Below, piece by piece: positions 1-5,063 of a DNA stretch of 6,937 nucleotides (positions are counted from its first letter, which is position 1; the number at the start of each line of letters is the position of its first letter). Where the stretch lies: NCBI GenBank assembly GCA_023264215.1, contig JALQSY010000093.1:1-6937 (forward strand), in the 5' to 3' direction. The DNA comes from Candidatus Nanopelagicales bacterium. GTDB taxonomy: Bacteria; Actinomycetota; Actinomycetes; S36-B12. Under the pieces are notes generated by a model. The model was not told the origin of the DNA. It did no database searches and saw nothing but the letters and a program-made list of their open reading frames with translations. Both the position numbers and the translations under genes were made by a program.

Positions 1-897
1 GTCCACCACATTGGCGATCGGCGCGAGCGAGATTTGCGACAGCAACTGGTAGGCGTCCATGGTGTGTAGCGAGTACAGCTCTTCGAGCCATCGCACCATC
101 TCGACATTGCCGATGCGCCAGGAATCCTCCAGGGGGCGGGTAGATCCCACGGTCATCCAGTGCGCGTCGTCCTCGAAGCGGGGCCAGGCCGATGCGCCAC
201 CCTTGATGAGCTCGACGATGATCGTCGAGTCCATGGCTCCCTCGACGGCAGTCCCGCAGGACTCCCCCTCGCCCTGACGGTAGTGGCCGTCGCCGAGCGA
301 GAAGAGCGCGCCCTCGACGTTGACGCCGAGGTAGACGGTGGTCCCGGCCCTGACCTCGGGCGAGTCCATGTTGCCGCCGAAGCGCTCGGGCACCAGCGAG
401 GTGCGCACTTCATGGGCTGCCGGTGCGACGCCGATGGTGCCGAGCATCGACTGGACCGGCAGATCCACCGACAGGTCGCCGAAGCGCGCGTCGAAGGTCA
501 CGGTGTTGCGGGCGCGATCGAGGTGGTAGATCCAGGTCGTGTCCGGCAGGGCCTCCTGGAGCATCGCTGTCGCTCCGGTCGAGGTCAGGCCGCCGAAGAA
601 GGGAATCGCCGCAGAGACTCCCCAGTCGCGTGCCGGCGTGAGATCGACGATGTGGATCACCAGCGTGTCGCCCGGCTCAGCGCCCTCGACGTAGAAGGGG
701 CCGGTCTGCGGATTGACGTAGCGCAGGTCGACCTTGGCGCTGGACAGGTCGTCGACCGACTGCAGGGCGAAGTTGAAGGCATCCTCGGACCACAGCTTCA
801 TGACCGTGCCGGGGGTGACGCGGGCCACGGGAGCGACCCCGCCGAAGGTGTAGGCGTACTGAGCCCGGTCAGGACGGAACTCGACGATCTCGACCAT
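1..897 (-). CDS. Acetamidase/formamidase (FmdA/AmdA family), C-terminus cut by window edge
   Basis: Hydrolyses short-chain amides (acetamide or formamide) to the carboxylate and ammonia, presumably in the cytoplasm since no signal peptide is visible. I translated 299 codons by hand; the frame stays open to base 1. Family features seen: NPxTGPFYVEGAEPGDTL at residues 62-79, MLGTIGVAP at 151-159, FGGNMD at 173-178, and a glycine/acidic block at 191-212 containing GDGH (His205) and QGEGE, followed by CGTAVE. The roughly 300-residue span fits the shorter acetamidase class rather than the roughly 400-residue formamidases; I estimate a few tens of residues are missing. The start is ATG at 897, because an in-frame TAA lies 12 nt upstream with no other start between. 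There is no ribosome-binding site; a TAACGT box 6 nt upstream suggests a leaderless mRNA. Substrate preference cannot be read from the sequence. Confidence 0.9.
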   Translation of the reverse strand, partial: MVEIVEFRPDRAQYAYTFGGVAPVARVTPGTVMKLWSEDAFNFALQSVDDLSSAKVDLRYVNPQTGPFYVEGAEPGDTLVIHIVDLTPARDWGVSAAIPFFGGLTSTGATAMLQEALPDTTWIYHLDRARNTVTFDARFGDLSVDLPVQSMLGTIGVAPAAHEVRTSLVPERFGGNMDSPEVRAGTTVYLGVNVEGALFSLGDGHYRQGEGESCGTAVEGAMDSTIIVELIKGGASAWPRFEDDAHWMTVGSTRPLEDSWRIGNVEMVRWLEELYSLHTMDAYQLLSQISLAPIANVVD

Positions 898-903
898 CAG
901 CGG

Positions 904-909
904 ACGTTA
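904..909 (-). promoter_or_regulatory. -10 box of the amidase gene (leaderless)
   Basis: On the minus strand the hexamer is TAACGT, matching the actinobacterial TANNNT -10 consensus. Exactly 6 nt separate it from the ATG at 897, so transcription would begin at or within the start codon. No convincing -35 hexamer lies 16-18 nt further upstream. The call rests on the same arrangement recurring at four other genes in this window. Confidence 0.6.
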
Positions 910-957
910 GCGCCGTCACGGCCCCCGCGCATCCGATCCGCTCAGTCCCGCAGGCGA

Positions 958-1013
958 AACGTCCCGGTTGTTGACACTTGCGGCTCCGGCTAAGTGTCAA
1001 CAACCGGGACGTT
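958..1013. repeat. Perfect 22-bp inverted repeat with 12-nt loop, possible terminator of the lldD operon
   Basis: Bases 958-979 are exactly complementary to 992-1013, with 980-991 as the loop. The left arm starts AACGTCCCGG and ends TTGACACTT. It lies 53 nt beyond the lldD stop and about 60 nt upstream of the amidase start, both read on the minus strand, which is where a terminator would be expected. On the minus strand the stem is followed by only a short TTT (two of these bases being the end of the arm) and then GC-rich sequence, so it is not a classic intrinsic terminator. A perfect 22-bp match is also longer than such a hairpin needs, and the core resembles transposon-end sequence. The repeat is certain; its role is inferred. 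Confidence 0.85.
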
Positions 1014-1066
1014 GAGCCTGCCCACGGCCTCACGCGACAGCCGGGCGGAGGCCTCGTCGTCGTCGA

Positions 1067-2281
1067 TCACCCCCGCAGGCGCACGCAGTCCGGACCGAGG
1101 GCGGCCACGCTCGTGCGGCCTAGGAGAGCCATCGTCGAAGCGATCTCCTGCGCCAGCAGGTCCATGACGCGCTGGACCCCGGCCTCGCCGCCGGCCATGA
1201 GGCCGTACAGGTACGCCCGTCCGACTCCGACCGCCGTCGCGCCCTGGCACAGGGCCGCCACCACGTCGGCCCCCGACGTGACACCGCCGTCGATGAAGAC
1301 CTCGACGCGGGGATCGAGGGCCTCGCGCACGCGAGGCAGGATCTCGAAGGGCACCGGTGCCCGCTCGAGTTGACGCCCGCCGTGCGTCGACAAGATGACC
1401 CCGTCGGCTCCGTGCTCGGCGACGAGCACCGCATCATCGACCGTCTGGATGCCCTTGACGACCAATCGTCCAGGCCACGCGGCTCGCAGCCAGTCCAGGT
1501 CCGACAGCGTGATGCCGGGGTCGAAGACCCTGCCGATGAGATCGGCGACCGTGCCCTCCGTGCTCGTGAGCGTGGCGAAGGAGAGGGGTTCGGTCGTGAG
1601 GAGATTGAGCCACCAGCGCGGGTGCGCGGCCATGTCGGCCAGCGTGCGCGGCGACAGTCGCGGCGGGATGGTCAACCCGTTGCGCACGTCGCGGTGACGA
1701 CGGCCTGCCACGGGGGTGTCCACTGTCAGGACGATCGTGTCGTATCCCGCGCCCTTGGCGCGCTCGACGAGTTCCACGCCGTAGTCGCGATCAGTCATCA
1801 GATAGAGCTGGAACCATCGCCGCACGCCAGGGACGGCAGCAGCCAGGTCCTCGATGGACGTCGTTCCCAGCGTCGACAGGCCGTACGGGACCCCCATGCG
1901 CTCGGCCACACGGGCCACGGCAGGCTCGCCCGCCGCGTGCATCATCCGCGTGAAGCCGGTCGGCGACATCATCACCGGCAGCGCGGACTCCTCCCCCAGG
2001 ATCGTCGTCGCGGTGTCGACCCGCCTGACATCCTGCAGGACACGCGGCTGGAACTCCACACGGGCGAATGCATGGCGCGCACGGCGCAGGCTCGCTTCAT
2101 CTGCTCCGGCAGCGCCATCGGTGTAGTCGAACACCGCGCGTGGCACCCGCCGACGAGCCAGGGCACGGACGTCGACGACGCTCGCGCAGCGGTCGAGGAG
2201 CACCTGGGTGCGATCGAAGCGGGGCCGCACGTCCCCGATGAGCGGCTGGAGTTCGTGCCACCGCGGCACGCGACGCTTCAC
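1067..2281 (-). CDS. lldD: FMN-dependent L-lactate/alpha-hydroxyacid dehydrogenase, LldD2 type
   Basis: Oxidises L-lactate or a related 2-hydroxyacid to the 2-oxoacid using FMN, passing electrons to quinone or another acceptor. The 404-residue protein fits the family (mycobacterial LldD2 is about 414) and resembles LldD2 along its length, as I recall that sequence: a KRRVPR start, the IAPTGFTR-like segment (here MSPTGFTR), HPRWW, the TTEPL segment, and the LYGLMAGGEAGV end. Expected FMN and catalytic residues are present: Tyr53 in FDYTDGAAGADE, Tyr160 in WFQLY, Asp188 in TVDTP, Lys276 in VVKGIQ, His300 and Arg303 in STHGGRQLE, and the DGGVTSGAD phosphate loop at 331-339. The motif normally reads SNHGGRQLD, so Thr299 and Glu306 differ. 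The frame stays open 82 codons further upstream, but that stretch lies inside the flavoprotein gene, is arginine/alanine-rich and lacks homology. I chose GTG 2281, which overlaps the upstream stop as GTGA and follows a purine-rich site. Confidence 0.92.
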   Translation of the reverse strand: MKRRVPRWHELQPLIGDVRPRFDRTQVLLDRCASVVDVRALARRRVPRAVFDYTDGAAGADEASLRRARHAFARVEFQPRVLQDVRRVDTATTILGEESALPVMMSPTGFTRMMHAAGEPAVARVAERMGVPYGLSTLGTTSIEDLAAAVPGVRRWFQLYLMTDRDYGVELVERAKGAGYDTIVLTVDTPVAGRRHRDVRNGLTIPPRLSPRTLADMAAHPRWWLNLLTTEPLSFATLTSTEGTVADLIGRVFDPGITLSDLDWLRAAWPGRLVVKGIQTVDDAVLVAEHGADGVILSTHGGRQLERAPVPFEILPRVREALDPRVEVFIDGGVTSGADVVAALCQGATAVGVGRAYLYGLMAGGEAGVQRVMDLLAQEIASTMALLGRTSVAALGPDCVRLRG

Positions 2282-2907
2282 GACCGACCACCCTCTCCCG
2301 CGCGAACGAACGCCCGCCGCATGTAGGCGAACTCGGCCACCTGCTGGCCGACGAGGTGGAGGTGCTCCACGGCGGTCGGCGCGACCTCGGGACGATCGAG
2401 GCGCACCTCGGACGAGTTCACCACGGCACCGAAGGGCGTGGGCCAGCCGCGCAGTGCGTGCACCACCTGACGCAGCTGGTGCAGCGTGCCCACGGCGGCC
2501 TGCCACCCGTGGGCGACCGCGATGCACCCCACGGCCCGCCCGTGCAGATAGGCGCCCCGGCCCTCATCGTCGCGAAGGTCCTCGAGGTAGTCGAGCGCAT
2601 TCTTGACGAGCCCGCTCAGTCCGCCGTGGTAGCCGGGGCTCACCACGATGAGTCCGTCCGCGTGGCGCACGAGGTCGAGAAGGCGATGCGCTTCATCGAC
2701 GCGCGTGCGCGCATCAGGATCGTAGATCGGCAGCATCAGGTCGCTACCACCGAGGATCGTGACCTCGCAGCCCTCGACCTCGGCGCCCTCGGCTGCGATC
2801 CGCAGCGCTGCCTCGGAGGTGGACTGCTCGCGAGTGCTGCCGCCCAGGGCCACGATGGACGGCCGGTCAGCATGATCCTGGGAATTGCCTGGGGCCGCCT
2901 CGCGCAT
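2278..2907 (-). CDS. NADPH-dependent FMN reductase-family flavoprotein
   Basis: A 209-residue flavodoxin-fold protein of the NADPH-dependent FMN reductase family, which binds FMN and uses NAD(P)H to reduce flavin, quinone, azo or chromate-type acceptors. Seen: a beta strand and phosphate loop IVALGGSTREQSTSE at about 18-32, and SPGYHGGLSGLVKNALDYL at about 93-111, the family signature (SPxYHGxxSGxxKNALD). The C-terminal part (HGWQAAVGTLHQLRQVVHAL onward) forms the usual last strand and helices. ATG 2907 is the only plausible start: an in-frame TAG sits 12 nt upstream, inside a TAGCGT box, and no ribosome-binding site is visible. It is the first gene of an operon with lldD, whose GTG overlaps this stop by 4 nt, implying translational coupling. 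Whether it works with LldD or is simply co-expressed is not shown. The family assignment is firm; the physiological acceptor is unknown. Confidence 0.88.
   Translation of the reverse strand: MREAAPGNSQDHADRPSIVALGGSTREQSTSEAALRIAAEGAEVEGCEVTILGGSDLMLPIYDPDARTRVDEAHRLLDLVRHADGLIVVSPGYHGGLSGLVKNALDYLEDLRDDEGRGAYLHGRAVGCIAVAHGWQAAVGTLHQLRQVVHALRGWPTPFGAVVNSSEVRLDRPEVAPTAVEHLHLVGQQVAEFAYMRRAFVRAGEGGRS
2291..2299 (-). promoter_or_regulatory. Ribosome-binding site of lldD
   Basis: On the minus strand this reads GGGAGAGGG, a purine-rich stretch ending 9 nt before GTG 2281 and lying inside the last codons of the flavoprotein gene. It supports GTG 2281 as the lldD start over any upstream codon. The spacing is slightly long. 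Confidence 0.5.
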
Positions 2908-2913
2908 GGGGGG

Positions 2914-2919
2914 ACGCTA
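2914..2919 (-). promoter_or_regulatory. -10 box of the flavoprotein-lldD operon (leaderless)
   Basis: The minus strand reads TAGCGT, followed by six C and then ATG 2907. The 6-nt spacing places the transcription start at the A of ATG. Its TAG is an in-frame stop. It lies back to back with the lipoprotein -10 box at 2932-2937, 12 bp away. Confidence 0.6.
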
Positions 2920-2931
2920 GCCCAGCCGACC

Positions 2932-2937
2932 TAGGCT
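2932..2937 (+). promoter_or_regulatory. -10 box of the lipoprotein gene (leaderless)
   Basis: TAGGCT, then six bases (CGCTCC), then ATG 2944. It has the same geometry as the other first genes here; the TAG is in frame with the downstream gene and blocks any longer start. No clear -35 hexamer is seen; the upstream region overlaps the divergent gene's promoter and start. Confidence 0.6.
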
Positions 2938-2943
2938 CGCTCC

Positions 2944-3345
2944 ATGAGGAGGACCGCTGCGCTCGCGCTGGCGGCCGGGGCTGCGGCCCTGGCGCTCACC
3001 GGCTGCAGCAGCAACGGCGCCGCAGATCCCACTGCCGAGCCGACTTCCGTCGGCGGCCAGGCGGTGTGCGACGAGCCCACGATCCGGGCCGCGGTCGAGG
3101 CGGACTTCGAAGCCAACTACCCGGGCTCGACCTTCGTCGCCCTCGACGACTTCCGGTGCGAGGGCGGCTGGGCCATGGCCAATGCCGAATTCGAGGCGTC
3201 GGGATCGACCTTCCCCACCGTGGTCTTCCTCCGCGCGGAGGGGCAGTTCTGGATCCCCACCACGATCGAGGAGATCTGTGCCACGTCCGCGGAGGATTCC
3301 GACCTTCCACCGGATATGTACGTCGCCGCCTGCGGCGTGCAGTAG
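2944..3345 (+). CDS. Small secreted lipoprotein of unknown function
   Basis: A 133-residue protein with a classic lipoprotein signal: MRRT, a hydrophobic alanine/leucine stretch at about 5-18, and lipobox LTGC with Cys21 as the lipidated residue. A short Ser/Pro/Thr-rich linker (22-40) leads to a domain of about 90 residues with four more cysteines (42, 72, 112, 130), which could form two disulfides outside the membrane. The domain is acidic and has one tryptophan in CEGGWAMANAEF and another in QFWIPTT. I recognise no family and assign no function. The start is fixed by an in-frame TAG 12 nt upstream. It is a single-gene unit, divergent from the flavoprotein operon and convergent with the permease, 19 bp from its stop, with no terminator hairpin visible between them. 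Confidence 0.88.
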   Translation: MRRTAALALAAGAAALALTGCSSNGAADPTAEPTSVGGQAVCDEPTIRAAVEADFEANYPGSTFVALDDFRCEGGWAMANAEFEASGSTFPTVVFLRAEGQFWIPTTIEEICATSAEDSDLPPDMYVAACGVQ

Positions 3346-3364
3346 TCGCACATCGCCGTAGCCC

Positions 3365-4270
3365 CTACTCCTCCGGGGCTGCCGGGCTCGGCGTGCGCAC
3401 GCGGACGGCCCACGCCACGCACGTGACGACCACGATGGTCGCGATGACCGTGCCGATCGTGATGACCTCTCCGAGCAGCAGGGCTGACCACACGAGAGTG
3501 AGCGGCGCCTGGAGCTGTTGGGTCTGCGCGCCCCGGGCGACCCCGGCCTGCGCCAATCCTCGGTACCACGCGAAGAACGCGAAGTAGACCGAGACGACGC
3601 CGAGGAGGACCATGCCGACCCAAGCCTGCGTCGTGATCGGGGTCGTGACGCCGCCGGTGAGCACGATGAGCGCCGACACAGGAACCGTGATGGGCAGCGC
3701 GAAGATCACCACCCATGAGATGACCTGCCATCCGGGCATCTGCTTGGTCAAGGTCGCGCCCTCGACGTAGCACCAGGACGACGCGATGACCGCTCCGGCG
3801 ATGAGCAGGTCCGCGACGAGATTTCCCCCCTCGGCGCCGCCACGCAGCAGGGCGAAGACGATGAGTGCGCCCGTGCCGCATGCAGCAGCGATCCAGAACT
3901 GCCGGGCCACGCGCTCATGGGTCCGCAGGACGGCGATCACCGCCGTCACCAGGGGCATCACGGCCGCGATCACCGCCGCGTGGGCGGCCGTCGTCCGCTC
4001 GAGTGCCAGCGCGATGAGAATCGGCCAGCCGAAGACGGCCCCGGCCATCGTGTAGAGGATCGGCCTCACCTGGTCGCGGCGGGGCCAGGGCACCCGCCGG
4101 ACGCCGATCACGACGACCGCCAGGACACCGGCGATCACCGCGCGTCCGGTCGCCGTGAGGACCGGGCTGAAGCTCTCCAGCGCCCAGACCGTCCACGGCA
4201 GCGAGAACGAGAAACCGACGACGCCGAGCAGGGCGATGCCAAGCCCCTGGCGCTGTCTCGCCGTCGTCAC
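3365..4270 (-). CDS. EamA-family (drug/metabolite transporter) permease
   Basis: A 301-residue integral membrane protein with about ten hydrophobic segments arranged as two tandem EamA repeats (about 9-143 and 152-290), as usual for DMT-superfamily carriers. Approximate helices: 9-31, 36-56, 70-90, 97-115, 124-143, 152-172, 183-205, 215-235, 247-266 and 270-290. The first repeat has TGRAVIAGVL and the second ends APLTLVWSALLLGE, both typical. Loops are arginine-rich (RRVPWPRR at 58-65), consistent with a cytoplasmic side. The GTG start at 4270 is preceded by an in-frame TAG inside TAGGGT, with a 6-nt gap to GTG. Members move amino acids, other metabolites or drugs, often outward; the substrate here is unknown. 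Its divergent neighbour is the 5-oxoprolinase operon, 34 bp away start to start, so a related substrate is a reasonable guess from position only. Confidence 0.9.
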   Translation of the reverse strand: MTTARQRQGLGIALLGVVGFSFSLPWTVWALESFSPVLTATGRAVIAGVLAVVVIGVRRVPWPRRDQVRPILYTMAGAVFGWPILIALALERTTAAHAAVIAAVMPLVTAVIAVLRTHERVARQFWIAAACGTGALIVFALLRGGAEGGNLVADLLIAGAVIASSWCYVEGATLTKQMPGWQVISWVVIFALPITVPVSALIVLTGGVTTPITTQAWVGMVLLGVVSVYFAFFAWYRGLAQAGVARGAQTQQLQAPLTLVWSALLLGEVITIGTVIATIVVVTCVAWAVRVRTPSPAAPEE

Positions 4271-4276
4271 CGCGGC

Positions 4277-4282
4277 ACCCTA
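4277..4282 (-). promoter_or_regulatory. -10 box of the EamA permease gene (leaderless)
   Basis: The minus strand reads TAGGGT, then six bases (GCCGCG), then GTG 4270. Spacing and in-frame TAG match the other first genes. Any -35 contact would fall on the divergent pxpA start codon region around 4300-4305. Confidence 0.6.
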
Positions 4283-4292
4283 CTGGCCTCGC

Positions 4293-4298
4293 TAACGT
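4293..4298 (+). promoter_or_regulatory. -10 box of the pxpA-pxpBC operon (leaderless)
   Basis: TAACGT, then GGCCGC, then GTG 4305. It is identical in sequence and spacing to the amidase -10 box. It is separated by 10 bp from the opposing permease -10 box, and its -35 region would lie over the permease start codon near 4269-4275. Confidence 0.6.
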
Positions 4299-4304
4299 GG
4301 CCGC

Positions 4305-5063
4305 GTGACCGCGACCTGGGACCTCAACGCCGATCTCGGCGAAGGGGATGCGGCCATGGATGACGCGCTGCTGGACGTCGTCACCAGCGCCAATGTCGCC
4401 TGCGGCGGTCACGCGGGCGATGACGCGACGATGGCTCGAATCTGCGAGATGGCGGCTTCTCGCGGTATCGCGATCGGAGCCCAGGTGTCCTACGTCGACA
4501 GAGACGGCTTCGGCAGGCGTCGCCTGGATGTGCCGCCCCGGCAACTCGCCGAGCAGATCCGATCGCAGTACCAATCGCTGGTCCGCCATGCGCAGGCCGC
4601 CGGCAGCGAGGTGACCTACGTGAAGCCTCACGGTGCGCTGTATCACGCTGCGGTGTCAGACAGGGAAATCGCTGAGATCATCCTCTCCACGACCGACGGA
4701 CTACCGGTGCTGACGCTGCCCTACGGCGCCCTCCGTGAAGGTGCGCAGGAACGCGGTGTGATCGCGCATGTCGAAGCGTTCGTCGACCGCGGCTACACGC
4801 CCGACGGCAGCCTGGTGCCCCGGGACCACCCCGATGCGCTGCTTACCTCGACTGATGCGGTGACAGCGCGCATTGATCGACTCCTGGCCGACGGGATCAT
4901 CGTCGCTATCGACGGAAGTCCGATCGCGATAGCCGCGCAGAGCATCTGCGTGCACTCGGACACGCCCGGCGCCGACGTGCTCGCGGCACGGGTACGCGCC
5001 CATATCGAAGGCAGCGGAGCCCAACTCGCGCCTTTCGCTCCCCCGGGTCCCGGAGCCCGATGA
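4305..5063 (+). CDS. pxpA: 5-oxoprolinase subunit A (LamB/YcsF family)
   Basis: Works with PxpB and PxpC as an ATP-dependent 5-oxoprolinase that converts 5-oxoproline (pyroglutamate) to glutamate, disposing of a damage product and recovering carbon and nitrogen. The 252-residue length is typical. Motifs: DLNADLGEGD at 6-15, ANVACGGHAGDD at 29-40, GFGRR at 68-72, VKPHGALYH at 106-114, EAFVDRGYTPDGSLVPR at 157-173, and IDGSPIAIAAQSICVHSDTPGA at 202-223. Variations from the common form: GAQVSY at 58-63 where many members have GAHPSY or GAHPGY, and HSDTPG where HGDTPG is usual. GTG 4305 is chosen because an in-frame TAA lies 12 nt upstream and the motif DLNADLGE begins 5 residues in, its normal place. 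There is no ribosome-binding site, suggesting a leaderless start. It is the first gene of the operon; its TGA overlaps the pxpBC ATG. Confidence 0.94.
   Translation: MTATWDLNADLGEGDAAMDDALLDVVTSANVACGGHAGDDATMARICEMAASRGIAIGAQVSYVDRDGFGRRRLDVPPRQLAEQIRSQYQSLVRHAQAAGSEVTYVKPHGALYHAAVSDREIAEIILSTTDGLPVLTLPYGALREGAQERGVIAHVEAFVDRGYTPDGSLVPRDHPDALLTSTDAVTARIDRLLADGIIVAIDGSPIAIAAQSICVHSDTPGADVLAARVRAHIEGSGAQLAPFAPPGPGAR
5052..5055 (+). promoter_or_regulatory. Ribosome-binding site of pxpBC
   Basis: GGAG inside the last codons of pxpA. It lies 4 nt before ATG 5060 and 7 nt before the in-frame ATG at 5063. The better spacing slightly favours 5063, making the protein one residue shorter; both starts overlap the pxpA stop. 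Confidence 0.5.

Noticed and set aside
160..993. Long plus-strand open frame opposite the amidase (277 codons)
   Set aside because: It lies antisense to a gene with clear family motifs. Its translation is rich in Arg, Gly and Val with no recognisable domain, as expected from a shadow frame in GC-rich coding DNA.
1067..2281. Mycofactocin-associated dehydrogenase MftD instead of LldD
   Set aside because: MftD is a paralogue of this family, but as I recall its HGG motif continues NNLD, whereas this protein has GGRQLE and LldD2-like termini. No other mycofactocin gene is present.
1370..2326. Plus-strand open frame opposite lldD (318 codons)
   Set aside because: The translation has the Arg/His/Asp-rich look of an antisense frame and no motifs, while the minus strand carries every LldD catalytic residue.
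2282..2527. 82-codon N-terminal extension of lldD
   Set aside because: The stretch is low-complexity (Arg, Ala, Gly), overlaps the flavoprotein gene in another frame, and is absent from LldD2. The GTG at 2281 has the GTGA overlap and a purine-rich site.
3346..3364. Bidirectional terminator between the convergent lipoprotein and permease genes
   Set aside because: The 19-bp gap contains no inverted repeat or T-run that I can see.
3117..3881. Minus-strand open frame across the lipoprotein and permease ends (254 codons)
   Set aside because: It overlaps two better-supported genes, and its composition is dominated by Arg, His and Gly.
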